A stretch of 53,581 nt of DNA from assembly GCA_023301725.1 (NCBI GenBank), contig JALZUD010000024.1, forward strand, positions 1 to 53,581, written 5' to 3'. The position numbers were made by a program, and so were the translations under genes. Under the pieces are notes generated by a model. That model was not told the DNA's origin and searched no databases. It saw only the letters and a list, made by a program, of their open reading frames with translations. Shown piece by piece: positions 33,969 through 43,289 of the stretch; within the stretch, counting starts at the first letter, position 1; each line of letters starts with the position of its first letter. Source of the stretch: Granulosicoccus sp. GTDB lineage: Bacteria; Pseudomonadota; Gammaproteobacteria; Granulosicoccales; Granulosicoccaceae.

Positions 33969-34853
33969 CTATTTTTCACCTGCTAGCCATTGTGAGCGCT
34001 CAGCAAGCAACCTATCTATCACATCAAATGTCCACGGGCCACCGCATACGGTCATTCGACTGGGAATGCTGATCACATGCGGGTTAATACCAGCAGCTAA
34101 CAAAGCGGGGTGTTGGTTCATCGCTTGAGCACGAGAATAGGTACCCGGACTATAGGGTGAATCTATCAGTGCATCCGGGCGTAGTTTGATCATCGCTTCC
34201 AGCGTGAGCTTGCCATAGCTCTCTATGCCTGCAAGTGAGGCCGCATTTTGCCAACCAGCAAGTTCCAGTATTTGGCCTCGCACCGATAACCTTCCACTGG
34301 TGTAACCGTTAGGATCATACGCTGCTGCAATGGGTCTTGGCTCATTTGCAGGCTCAAGCAATAACAACCTTGCCTGCAAAGCTGTGATAACTGCTTCCCC
34401 ACGCTCTTCATGCCCAAGCCATTTAGCGACGCTTGCAATGTTGTTCAGCACAGCTTCTACGCTGTTCGCTAGGGGCAATGTCTGCAACTCCAGTTCAAGC
34501 TCGCGAAGCAAAGATACCGTGTGCTTGTTTGAGTATTGTCCGACGATAACAACATCGGGCTGCAGATTCAGTATTTCTTCCGCATGACCATCATTGGTTG
34601 GGTAAGAGCGAGCTTTCTCAAAAAAATACGAACCTGCCTCCTCGTGAGACAAAGTAGATAAAGACAAAATTTGTTCTTTATCAGCCAACAATAAGACCAA
34701 CTGATCAGCGCACAAATTGATTGAGGCAACCTTGATCAATGATTCGGCGTGAGACGTATCCTGTTGGATAGCTTGAGGCGTTTCAGAAGCACCAGTTCTC
34801 CAAGACAAAAAGCAGACAATACAGAGAAGAAGCGAGCGTACTGGGAGAGACAT
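33969..34853 (-). CDS. btuF: Periplasmic corrinoid-binding protein, BtuF-like
   Basis: 294 residues from the ATG at 34853, which opens a signal peptide (MSLPVRSLLLCIVCFLSW); a TTG at 34880 is an alternative. The helical-backbone binding fold (PF01497 type) is shown by IKVASINLCADQLVLLLADKEQILSLS, LNLQPDVVIVGQYS and MTVCGGPWTFDVIDRLLAER. The ligand is inferred from the operon. No outer-membrane BtuB receptor is encoded nearby. Confidence 0.8.
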   Translation of the reverse strand: MSLPVRSLLLCIVCFLSWRTGASETPQAIQQDTSHAESLIKVASINLCADQLVLLLADKEQILSLSTLSHEEAGSYFFEKARSYPTNDGHAEEILNLQPDVVIVGQYSNKHTVSLLRELELELQTLPLANSVEAVLNNIASVAKWLGHEERGEAVITALQARLLLLEPANEPRPIAAAYDPNGYTSGRLSVRGQILELAGWQNAASLAGIESYGKLTLEAMIKLRPDALIDSPYSPGTYSRAQAMNQHPALLAAGINPHVISIPSRMTVCGGPWTFDVIDRLLAERSQWLAGEK

Positions 34854-35433
34854 CAATGACACTGGTATGAGATTGTTCAAATTTCTAGTTTATAGCACGA
34901 ATGTTGTTCGTATCCTAGGTTGTAGCTGAATTGCGCTGACGTAAGCTCGTCATCACCTCGGAAGTGGGGATCCATGCGACGATAAACCTTAGATGCTTAG
35001 CATTCACGCGAATGAAGTCTCCCACTACTTTCGCCTAAGTTAAGTGCCATTCGGTTGTAACTAATACCTTTGAGGTGCCTAGACGCTCGTATTAAATACG
35101 CCAGACTAGCAAAAATGCACATTAGAAAACCGCTAACATCCCCACGATGACTACCTAAATCAGTGAATACAGCCAAGTGGAGGTCTCGTCTTGTGCTTGT
35201 ATCTCCGACAATTTTTCAAGGTTTACGTACACAACGCAGATAGTGTTAATGTAGTGTTCAGCTCTGTCAGTAAATCGCTAAGGTGCACGTAAGACGCTAA
35301 GCGTATGGCTCTACCAGAGGCTGCCGCCAAACAGTTAGGTTCCGTCCTTGGTTGTGAGTGAGGCTTCTAGGTCAATTTTGTTCTGGTGCAAAATGGTTTT
35401 GCACCCCGTCTTTGTTCAAGTTTACTGAAAACT
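34854..35433. other. Intergenic region between btuF and rimK
   Basis: About 580 bp with divergent genes on both sides. I searched for the B12-riboswitch box (GCCACTG and its complement) and did not find it, nor any credible gene. It must contain the promoters of both flanking units, but no box stands out. Confidence 0.55.
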
Positions 35434-36645
35434 ATGAAATTAGGTATTTTGTCGTGTGGCCCCAACTCCTACAGTACACGTCGCTTCGTGGAGGCTGCGG
35501 AACAACGCGGGCACAAAGTTCGAGTATTGAACACGCTCAAGTTCGCTATTGATCTGGACAAGGGCAAACCTGACTTATTCTATCGGCAAAAACAGTTAAG
35601 CAACTACGATGCTGTGCTACCTCGTATTGGCGCATCGATCACCTATTACGGTACTGCAGTTGTACGGCAATGTCAGGAGATGGATATCTTCTGCGCCAAT
35701 ACATCGGCAGGCATAACCAACTCGCGAGATAAACTACGCAGTCTGCAAATCCTCAGTAGGCACCATGTCGGGATACCTCAGACCACGTTTGTGCGCGACA
35801 AAAAAGATGTGCTACCCGCTATCGAGCGTGTCGGCGGGGCCCCTGTTGTTATCAAGCTAATTGAAGGTACTCAAGGTATTGGAGTTCTACTCGCCGACAC
35901 CATAAAATCGGCGGAGGCCATCATCGAGTTACTGCAGAGTCAAAAACAAAACGTATTAATACAAAAATTTGTTGCCGAAAGTAAAGGCCGTGATATCCGG
36001 GCATTTGTGGTTGGTGATCAGGTTGTAGCTGCCATGCGTAGAGTGGCGCAAGGTCAGGAATTTCGGAGCAATGTTCACCGAGGTGGGATAGCGGAGGCAG
36101 TAGAGCTGTCTGATGAGTATCGCGAAACAGCTGTAAGAGCTGCACAAATTCTTGGTTTAAGAGTGGCAGGCGTTGACATGCTCGAAGGCCGAGATGGTCC
36201 GCAAATAATGGAAGTCAATTCTTCGCCGGGCCTGGAAGGTATCGAGACCTGCACCGGGCTAGATATTGCAGGTACGGTTATAGACTACATATCAGCGCAA
36301 GTGGACTTTCCCGAAATCGATATCAGACAACGTTTGACGATCAGCAGGGGTTATGGGGTGAGTGAAATTTACGTTCCTGAAGGATCGAATTTTGTTGATC
36401 TTAGTATCGCCGACACCAAGCTGGACGAGAAAGATATTAATGTGCTCACTTTGTATCGAGGCAATAAAGTCATTCCCAACCCCAAGGCAAGTCGCACCCT
36501 TGAAGCTGAAGACAAACTATTGTGTTACGGCAAGTTGGAGTCGATGCGAGGTATGGTGCCAGCCAAAAGCCGGAGACAACGCCGACCAGAGGCCAAGCAA
36601 CTAGTTACCGAGGTACCTACCGGAAGTAATTTCACACCAGCTTAA
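35434..36645 (+). CDS. rimK: RimK-family glutamate ligase fused to a TrkA_C domain
   Basis: ATP-grasp ligase adding glutamate to a protein C-terminus or small acceptor. From the ATG at 35434 (MKLGILSCG) it has 403 residues. RimK features are NTSAGITNSRDKLRSLQIL, PVVIKLIEGTQGIGV, GRDIRAFVVGDQVVAAMRR and the metal site IMEVNSSPGLEGIE. After about residue 305 it continues with a TrkA_C/RCK_C-like domain (GVSEIYVPEGSNFVDLSI to TLEAEDKLLCYGK) and a basic tail. Classical RimK is about 300 residues. TrkA_C domains bind nucleotides or anions, so the fusion suggests small-molecule control of ligation. It converges on an AstE-like gene. Confidence 0.9.
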   Translation: MKLGILSCGPNSYSTRRFVEAAEQRGHKVRVLNTLKFAIDLDKGKPDLFYRQKQLSNYDAVLPRIGASITYYGTAVVRQCQEMDIFCANTSAGITNSRDKLRSLQILSRHHVGIPQTTFVRDKKDVLPAIERVGGAPVVIKLIEGTQGIGVLLADTIKSAEAIIELLQSQKQNVLIQKFVAESKGRDIRAFVVGDQVVAAMRRVAQGQEFRSNVHRGGIAEAVELSDEYRETAVRAAQILGLRVAGVDMLEGRDGPQIMEVNSSPGLEGIETCTGLDIAGTVIDYISAQVDFPEIDIRQRLTISRGYGVSEIYVPEGSNFVDLSIADTKLDEKDINVLTLYRGNKVIPNPKASRTLEAEDKLLCYGKLESMRGMVPAKSRRQRRPEAKQLVTEVPTGSNFTPA

Positions 36646-36688
36646 AGCAAAAAAACTAATGACGAATGCGAGATGATGCCTTGCCGGA

Positions 36689-37795
36689 CTAGTCCAACAA
36701 AGCATCATCGCCATGGTCTAGTTGAAAATTATCGACGTTTTCCTCAACATCTGCAATGTCGTCATCGAATCTTGCAATGTGATAAACCGCATCGCCTTCA
36801 TGTACCACCGGTAATTCCAGTCGACCAATTATGATACCGGCGCTTCGGGCTTTGATGGGGATTTGCTCGTTGCTCGCTGGATCGTGGATGTAGCCCAGTA
36901 TATCGTTGCGTGCAACACTACTGCCCATGGTCGCATTGGCTCGCAAAATTCCGCTCTCTGGAGCTCGCTCCCAACGACTGTTAAGTGCAACATGCGGTTC
37001 CCTGTAACTCGCTGTTTGGCGCGCGGATGGGGGACGCAACATATCTAACGACCTCAACACACTGAATACACCAGACACGCCGGCACGAATAGCCAGTTCG
37101 TTGAAACGCAAGGCCTCTCCTGCTTCGTACAGCAATACGCGAGTACCCAGCTCACAAGCGCTGGCGCGAAGCGAGCCGTCACGCAGTCCTGAGTTGAGTA
37201 TCACTGGCACACCAAAACTACGAGCCATAAGCAAAGTTTGCTCGTCAGTCAGGTCAGCACGTATCTGCGGCAGATTGGTGCGATGCCCCGAGCCTGTATG
37301 GAAATCGATGCCCACAGAACAACGCGAGACGATCTGTTCCATAAAAAGGTGTGCCAACCGAGATGCTAGGGAGCCCGATTCGCTGCCCGGAAACGAACGA
37401 TTCAAATCACGTCTATCTGGCAGGTAGCGGCTTTGCTGTGCAAGCCCATACGCGTTGACAACAGGGATGGCCAGTACAGTTCCCGAAATACGATTGAGTA
37501 ATTTAGTATTCAGCACACGGCGAATGATTTCCACGCCGTTCAACTCATCTCCATGAATAGCGGCGCTGATGAACACAGTAGGACCCTCTCGCCGACCGTG
37601 GACAACGTGCACTGGCAGGTTCATCAGAGCTTGGGAGCTGAGTTTGGGTAACTCAAGATCGACCACAGCTCGAGTTCCAGCTTTGACGGTGGTCCCGCCG
37701 AATTCAAACGATGTTCTCATGGTCTTGGAGACAGGTTCAGTTGATGTGACACGTGTACATGAACGTATCGCGTTACGGTATAACGCTAGGCACAT
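36689..37795 (-). CDS. Succinylglutamate desuccinylase/aspartoacylase family zinc hydrolase
   Basis: M14-like carboxypeptidase-fold enzyme cleaving N-acyl or isopeptide-type bonds. The zinc ligands are visible in ISAAIHGDELNGVEII (H, E) and GIDFHTGSGHRTNLPQI (H). The catalytic Glu region is LYEAGEALRFNELA, and a C-terminal biotinyl-like segment includes ARSAGIIIGRLELPVVHEGDAVYHI. The start is uncertain: 37795 has GAAGG upstream (368 residues), while family similarity begins at the ATG at 37720. It faces the RimK ligase, so it may remove what that ligase adds. True AstE of arginine catabolism is less likely with no ast genes here. Confidence 0.86.
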   Translation of the reverse strand: MCLALYRNAIRSCTRVTSTEPVSKTMRTSFEFGGTTVKAGTRAVVDLELPKLSSQALMNLPVHVVHGRREGPTVFISAAIHGDELNGVEIIRRVLNTKLLNRISGTVLAIPVVNAYGLAQQSRYLPDRRDLNRSFPGSESGSLASRLAHLFMEQIVSRCSVGIDFHTGSGHRTNLPQIRADLTDEQTLLMARSFGVPVILNSGLRDGSLRASACELGTRVLLYEAGEALRFNELAIRAGVSGVFSVLRSLDMLRPPSARQTASYREPHVALNSRWERAPESGILRANATMGSSVARNDILGYIHDPASNEQIPIKARSAGIIIGRLELPVVHEGDAVYHIARFDDDIADVEENVDNFQLDHGDDALLD

Positions 37796-38180
37796 TTATA
37801 CGCCTTCTGGGGCATCTAGTTTGTCTGGTTGTGGAAAAAATCTTCATGGACGGGGAACGAATTCGCAGCAGAGACTCTGATACTTTGATTATTGCAATGA
37901 CAAACGGCTTGGATGAGCACATCGACAGACTGACATAACGTCACAAAGCTCAAGTTGGTCGAAAATTGCGCAAAAGCGTCACTATTGACCAAAGATAACA
38001 GCCTGTGATCCAACCTATGGGCTAGAACTGCTACGATCCGGCATACGCACGAGATCCAAGGTTTATCTATAGAGCTTCATGAAAATTCCGTACACCAACA
38101 GCAGTTATCGAAACCATGGCTCACGACTTGCGTTATCCAAACTACGCAGTATTCCTGCTTAAACTTCAATTGAGCAAACC
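37796..38180. other. Intergenic region before the histidine kinase gene
   Basis: About 385 bp between divergent genes. A 61-codon frame at 37753-37938 has no family and mostly reflects the antisense of the deacylase 5' end. I see no repeat, RNA gene or clear promoter. Confidence 0.5.
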
Positions 38181-39539
38181 GTGAAGATATTGGAGAGAAC
38201 GACCCAGAATCGCTGGTGGTTACTGACACTTGCTGGTGTTGCTCTGCTCGGCGCGGTGCAGATCGCGACAGTTCAAGAAACCAACCGCCATACTGAAGAG
38301 CTTCGCAACCTGCTAACAGCGACTCAAAGCCAGTCCCTGCAACTTATGCGCGATTTAGGCTACGGCGGATTGATACATAATTTCAAAAATTTCGTGCTTC
38401 GGACTGAGGAACAAAGCTATAGAGATAACGCGGCGAATTCTGCTAAAGAAGCGCTGGCTCTAGTGAATATTCTCGAGAAAAATGCAGCTGAAGTCGGTAT
38501 CGATGCGTCATTGCAAAGCACACGAGAAATGATCCTCAGCTACGAATCCAGGCTCACCCAAGTGGCAGATTTACACGCAGACGGAATGTCCGCTGTCGAT
38601 ATAGACCAAACGGTTCGTTTTAATGATTCTTCAGCTATTCTCGAAGTACAGGTGTTAGTTTCCAGCCTGGCAAAGGCTGTAACAGTGACTGTTGAGCAGC
38701 TTGATAAACGCAGCGCAATTTTGTCAGCTGTGACTATAACCGGAACAATTTTTCTTAGTGGTCTTACACTCATACTGATACTGAGCCAACGACAACGGCG
38801 TAGACATCTGAATTTTGTTACAGCCACGAACGCCCAGCTAGCAGCAGGCAACCGTAGACTCTCTCGAATCAATACATCGTTAAAACAATTTGCTGGTATC
38901 GTCTCGCATGACTTAAAATCGCCGCTTCGTCATATCGGTATGTTCAACGATCTGATCATGGAAGACTATGACGATAAAGACGACGTCAGGGGGCACGTAG
39001 ATAAAATTCGTAAAGCCTCCACACGTATGGACAAAATAATAAAGAGCTTGCTCGATTTTACACTTGCAGGATTTGCCGAACCTGTTCTCAACACCGTTGA
39101 AGTCACTGACGTTGTCACTGAGGTGGTTAGCGAACTTACACCCACCATAGAGGCTGCATCAGCGCATGTCAGCGTGCAAGTGGAAGGACGCGTAATCGCT
39201 GACAATGAACTCCTGAAGCGGGTACTACACAATCTGATAGGCAACAGTGTCAAGTATCGAAAAGCTGATGTCAGTCCTCTGGTTGAAATTACCGCCAAGA
39301 AGGTAGACGACCAAATACATTTCAGTATCAATGACAATGGCATTGGCATCAAACCGGAGTTTGCCGAACGTATATTCCTGCCCTTCCAACGACTACATGA
39401 CGCGCAAAGCCATTTCGAAGGAAACGGTATTGGACTGTCTCTTGTGAGGTCAATAATCGAAGCGCATGGTGGAAAAGTGTGGCTTGATAAAAGCTACTCT
39501 GATGGCACACGCTTCGAGTTTACGCTTACTGCGGCTTAA
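38181..39539 (+). CDS. Orphan membrane sensor histidine kinase
   Basis: 452 residues: TM 12-29, a helical periplasmic four-helix-type sensor (about 30-180), TM 183-203, a short coiled linker, HisKA with FAGIVSHDLKSPLRH (H243), then HATPase_c with N-box NLIGNSVKYRK, G1 DNGIGI, F-box and G2 GNGIGLSLVRSIIEAHGG. It looks enzymatically intact and of the phytochrome/KinB-like HDLKSPL type. No response regulator lies beside it, so the partner is elsewhere. The input is unknown. Confidence 0.92.
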   Translation: MKILERTTQNRWWLLTLAGVALLGAVQIATVQETNRHTEELRNLLTATQSQSLQLMRDLGYGGLIHNFKNFVLRTEEQSYRDNAANSAKEALALVNILEKNAAEVGIDASLQSTREMILSYESRLTQVADLHADGMSAVDIDQTVRFNDSSAILEVQVLVSSLAKAVTVTVEQLDKRSAILSAVTITGTIFLSGLTLILILSQRQRRRHLNFVTATNAQLAAGNRRLSRINTSLKQFAGIVSHDLKSPLRHIGMFNDLIMEDYDDKDDVRGHVDKIRKASTRMDKIIKSLLDFTLAGFAEPVLNTVEVTDVVTEVVSELTPTIEAASAHVSVQVEGRVIADNELLKRVLHNLIGNSVKYRKADVSPLVEITAKKVDDQIHFSINDNGIGIKPEFAERIFLPFQRLHDAQSHFEGNGIGLSLVRSIIEAHGGKVWLDKSYSDGTRFEFTLTAA

Positions 39540-39630
39540 GTGTATTCTGTTTAGAATTTCCGAACATTAGCCTTTGAACTGGGACTCCCATAATACTTTT
39601 ATGGAAGTTAAATTACCACAAAACTGATCT

Positions 39631-39957
39631 CTACCATTCTGTCCAATTCTTTTCTTCCATGCATGCGTTAACGTGCAGAACTCTCTCTTCGTTGGGTTGT
39701 GTGACATTTCCAAGAACTATCAAAGAAGCAAGAGTTCGAAATCCAAATGTGCGCTCCGCTTGTTCTCTACGAAATTCCTCTAATTCTTCTTGAGTCTCTG
39801 CAGTTGACTCCAACCAGTATCCCACACACTCTTCCACATCGGCATTGTATCTATCAGAATTGACACTCATGGTGCCAAGTTCAGAATTTTGAACTTGCCT
39901 AGCAGCACACCCACTGATCAGAACTGTAAGGCCTAGAAATAAAATTGTGTTCTTCAA
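39631..39957 (-). CDS. Small lipoprotein of unknown function
   Basis: 108 residues with signal peptide and lipobox LISGC (Cys17). The mature part is short and acidic (STAETQEELEEFRREQAE), then FGFRTLASLIVLGN, and contains two Cys (EECVGYW and HVNACMEEKNW) that could pair. I do not recognise a family. It has its own AT-rich upstream region and is separate from the barrel gene. Confidence 0.7.
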   Translation of the reverse strand: MKNTILFLGLTVLISGCAARQVQNSELGTMSVNSDRYNADVEECVGYWLESTAETQEELEEFRREQAERTFGFRTLASLIVLGNVTQPNEERVLHVNACMEEKNWTEW

Positions 39958-40074
39958 TTGAAAACTCCCTTTAAAAAAAATTTTTAGTTTAAAACGCTTC
40001 TTTGTACACTAGCTAAACAGAATGCGTTTTGTGTTGGTCTATAAGCATAAATCGTAGAATGTGCTCAGGCGATT

Positions 40075-40608
40075 TTAGAAATACCACTTCAACCCCAGGT
40101 TAACAACAGACACCTCAGAGAAATTCTCATCATTTAAACTATAGCGAACAAAGTCAGCCGATACATCCCAGTACTCCGACAATCGAGTCTCTAACCCAAA
40201 TCCGTAGGACAACCCGTTTCTATTCGCAGAGAATTTGCTTCGACCAATGAACTGCGTCAGCTCAACACCTGCTCCACCGGCTAACAAATACAGAGCACTT
40301 CGTCGGCCGAGCGGCAAGTGGCCTTTTAAATATAGCCCAAAGTAGGCCACACTCAATTCATCAAAAGTACGTGTAGAACTGTCATTGCCCCCGCCAAAAT
40401 GGGCTTCAAGATCAAATAACTCACTTAATCGTAAGCCCATGCGCACCCTGACGCCAATGGTGTTTACGCTTTCTCCGCTGTCGCCATCAAGCGATAGAGA
40501 TGACCCGTCAATACCGATATACTGATTGGCATGTATGGTTGATGCAAAGCCGATTGAGGCAACAGCAACGATAGCGGCAATGACAACGCGGTAATGATTG
40601 AGGTGCAT
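40075..40608 (-). CDS. Small outer-membrane beta-barrel protein
   Basis: 177 residues from the ATG at 40608 (a GTG at 40641 is possible). The signal peptide ends STIHA-NQ. Aromatic-alternating strands (YIGIDGSSLSL, TIGVRVRMGLRLSELFDLEAHFGGG, FGLYLKGHLPL, SYGFGLETRLSEYWDVSADFVRY) and a terminal Phe (VNLGLKWYF) mark an eight-strand OmpA/OmpW-like barrel inserted by BAM. Function unknown. Confidence 0.82.
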   Translation of the reverse strand: MHLNHYRVVIAAIVAVASIGFASTIHANQYIGIDGSSLSLDGDSGESVNTIGVRVRMGLRLSELFDLEAHFGGGNDSSTRTFDELSVAYFGLYLKGHLPLGRRSALYLLAGGAGVELTQFIGRSKFSANRNGLSYGFGLETRLSEYWDVSADFVRYSLNDENFSEVSVVNLGLKWYF

Positions 40609-40865
40609 ATTTTTTCGTCGGTGATAACGAGTCGACACCACGATACGCTAAGCTTGCTTAACGTAGTCTTAACCAGCGTTCTATTGTTAAAATATGCAAT
40701 GCCCCTAGCATTTCTTTGGTACGGCCGAACAACTAAGCCATTTAGAGCAAAGGATGATTAGCGCTATTATTTGTTCTGCAGCCAATGCTGCTGCGAATGT
40801 GCTAACAGAAACCTTAAACAGCAAAGGGATGCACTAACTCCAGTACATCTAACAAGTGTGATATC

Positions 40866-43055
40866 TCAACCACTGGCATCATGCAAATCTGAATCAAGCC
40901 CAATGTCATTGTGCGACTGATCATTTAGCGTAGCCGTTGAAAATTCATATGACACAGTGTCAGGCTTTGCCGATGCTCGTATCCGCGCATCATTGGCATC
41001 GCTTAAAAGTTCCGGTGCTGACCCAGCTCCCAGCGGCGACACCGAGATACCAATGTTCACACCCACGTCGACTTTGTCATCACCCAACAAAAACGGCTGC
41101 GAAATTAACCGCTTAAGCCGAGTAACCACGATCATTACTCCTTCCACATCTTTGATTTCGGATAATAGTATTCCAAATTCATTTGAGGTAATGCGAGACA
41201 AACTATGCTCAGGTCCAAAGTTTGTTATCAGATCCGTTTTGCGCAAGCCTTGTTGGAGCCGTTCAACGACCGCAACCAACAGCGCATTTGTGGCGCTGTA
41301 GCCAAAGCGAACAACCAATCGATCGATATCACGTAACTCGAATAACAACACTCCCACATGTTCTGCTGCGTGCGTCGCTCTGGCAAGCTCAGCTTCCAAC
41401 GATTGCAAAAACAATGCTCTCATCGGCACACCGGTTAAGTCGTCATATTCGTGCAGAGTTTGTATTTCCCAATCTCGCAGCTTAAGCAGCGTTTCCAACT
41501 CCTCCAGACGTTGCTCTGGAGTGTCGACCCGCACTGGATCGATTTGATGTTCTGCTGCACCAGCCTCTGCGGACACCCATTGTTCATCGTAGATGCAAAC
41601 CCTGTTACGCCCACCCTGCTTCGCTGCATACAACGCCTGATCAGCCAGATCAACCAACGCGGTTGCATCTGACGCATCACTAGTCATATCAGCCACACCG
41701 AAGCTTGAGGACAATTTTGGGACCGCTAGCTGGTCACCAGCAGCCAATAACACGATAGCTTCTCGCAAATTCTCACCAAGCTCTGCGGCTTGCTCAGCAC
41801 CAACGCCGGGCAATATCAACACAAACTCCTCCCCGCCATAGCGCCCTACAACTTGATGTTCGCTACAGGCTGCATCCAGTGTATTGGCCACCGCACGAAT
41901 TACGTCATCACCAACACCATGACCATAAGTATCGTTGACGCGTTTAAAGTGATCGATATCCGTCATGATGCACGACAGCTGTGTTTGTTTATTTTGTGCT
42001 CGCTCAAATTCCCGCGCTAGCTTCTCCATCAAAACACGTCGGTTGCTGATACCTGTCAGCGCATCCGTAGTCGCCAATCGCTCCAGCTCTTTGTTTTTTG
42101 CGTTAATCACAACTTGCGAGGCTCGAAGCTCTTTAAGCGTTGCACCCAGTTCATTGTTCTTACGCTCAATCGATGACACATCATCCAGAGTCACCATAAC
42201 GCCACGCGCGCCTTGCGCCTCATCGCCCACCGGTGCACAGCTCACCATAATCAAACGAGTGACATCTGCCGACTGTACCAATCTAGCCGGCTGATCGGAT
42301 ACGGTGAGTCCTGAGTCCAGTGTGGTAACCCAGGGTTCTTCCCAGTTAGCGTCTACTTGCCAAGGCCAGTCTGCCAACGAGGTTCCCAACAGTGATTCCC
42401 TTTCGCACGATCCCATATCACAAGCCGCCTGATTAGCCATGATCACACGCAATTGATCATCCAAGATAATCACGCCAGCGGCAAACAGGTTAAACGCTGT
42501 GTCTACTCGGCTGGGCACCGTGCGGTTTGGATCAAGCTGAATGAACGCCTTATTAAGCAACAAGGTGAATGCCAAAAGGGAGCTAACCGCAAAAAACAGA
42601 ACTCCCAATGCAGACTTTATGGCACTTTGAATAGGCGCAAACTCCAACTGGAGCTCACCCCATAGTTTTCTATCTTCAAAAATAGGCACTGAAATCTCTG
42701 ACGACGTTGAAATAGAGGCAAAGTTTGGCAACAGACTCTCCTCGCCGTACTTCGCCTGCACCACGCCATTGGTCCGAACTAGGGAGGCAGTCTGTATGTC
42801 AGTACTGCGCCTTACAAGAGCTGCGACTACGAAGTCGATCGCCCCCTCGTCATCAATCCCGACAAGCGTGGACAGCTGCATCGCTGTTGATTCGGCAAGC
42901 ATTTTTCTCGATTCACTAACACTGACTCGACCGTCATCGCGCAAACCGAGCAAATCTGTCAAAAACAACGAACACAGACTTAATAAAACAAGACTGGCAC
43001 CAATGTGCAAGGGACGAACAAAATATTTGAGTTTTTGCAGTGTCGACGTTTGCAT
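40866..43055 (-). CDS. Tandem-GGDEF membrane diguanylate cyclase
   Basis: 729 residues: TM 16-35, a periplasmic domain (36-145), TM 148-168, a PAS-like domain (about 185-300: FAAGVIILDDQLRVIMANQAA), a coiled linker, then an active GGDEF (325-485; GGEEF at 407-411, DIDHFKRVNDTYGH metal site). After another coiled linker comes a second, degenerate GGDEF (about 535-690; SNEF at 624-627). The usual RxxD inhibitory site before GGEEF is absent, so product inhibition may be lost. The ATG lies directly after the stop of the LEPR gene. It is the last gene of the putative export operon and would tie that machine to c-di-GMP. Confidence 0.9.
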   Translation of the reverse strand: MQTSTLQKLKYFVRPLHIGASLVLLSLCSLFLTDLLGLRDDGRVSVSESRKMLAESTAMQLSTLVGIDDEGAIDFVVAALVRRSTDIQTASLVRTNGVVQAKYGEESLLPNFASISTSSEISVPIFEDRKLWGELQLEFAPIQSAIKSALGVLFFAVSSLLAFTLLLNKAFIQLDPNRTVPSRVDTAFNLFAAGVIILDDQLRVIMANQAACDMGSCERESLLGTSLADWPWQVDANWEEPWVTTLDSGLTVSDQPARLVQSADVTRLIMVSCAPVGDEAQGARGVMVTLDDVSSIERKNNELGATLKELRASQVVINAKNKELERLATTDALTGISNRRVLMEKLAREFERAQNKQTQLSCIMTDIDHFKRVNDTYGHGVGDDVIRAVANTLDAACSEHQVVGRYGGEEFVLILPGVGAEQAAELGENLREAIVLLAAGDQLAVPKLSSSFGVADMTSDASDATALVDLADQALYAAKQGGRNRVCIYDEQWVSAEAGAAEHQIDPVRVDTPEQRLEELETLLKLRDWEIQTLHEYDDLTGVPMRALFLQSLEAELARATHAAEHVGVLLFELRDIDRLVVRFGYSATNALLVAVVERLQQGLRKTDLITNFGPEHSLSRITSNEFGILLSEIKDVEGVMIVVTRLKRLISQPFLLGDDKVDVGVNIGISVSPLGAGSAPELLSDANDARIRASAKPDTVSYEFSTATLNDQSHNDIGLDSDLHDASG

Positions 43056-43283
43056 CTACTGGCTTCCAGACGCACGTCGAAACTGAAGCGTTCCACCTTC
43101 AGAGCCTGTAGCACTCAAGACACCGTCATCACTTAACAAAACAGCTTGAGCATCATCAGTCGTCGGCACATTGCCCAATACGGCCATCGGAAGATCAGCG
43201 GAGTGTAAAACGCGTGGTTCAAGCTCCACAAATTGAAGCTCAGACATTTGCCTTTTACGTTGTCGTCCTGACAGTTCAGCCAT
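43056..43283 (-). CDS. Small LEPR-motif protein
   Basis: A 75-residue protein with a basic start (SGRQRKRQ) and the motif LEPRVLHSAD at residues 21-30. The LEPR-x-LL-SAD motif (LEPR-XLL) normally marks the N-terminus of giant repeat-rich surface proteins. Here only some 45 polar residues follow, ending FRRASGSQ, and no large open frame continues. GGAG lies about 10 nt before the ATG. It sits between an HlyD gene (6-bp gap) and the cyclase gene (adjacent). It could be a free-standing signal partner, a minimal cargo or a remnant; its place inside the operon argues against chance. Confidence 0.75.
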   Translation of the reverse strand: MAELSGRQRKRQMSELQFVELEPRVLHSADLPMAVLGNVPTTDDAQAVLLSDDGVLSATGSEGGTLQFRRASGSQ

Positions 43284-43289
43284 TGCAGA

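Noticed and set aside
34854..35433. Possible cobalamin riboswitch before btuF
   Set aside because: Neither GCCACTG nor its complement, nor the GGTG...TCC core, could be found by eye.
36672..36709. GATGATGC...GCATCATC inverted repeat between rimK and the deacylase
   Set aside because: Loop of 22 nt, partly inside the deacylase coding end and no T-run.
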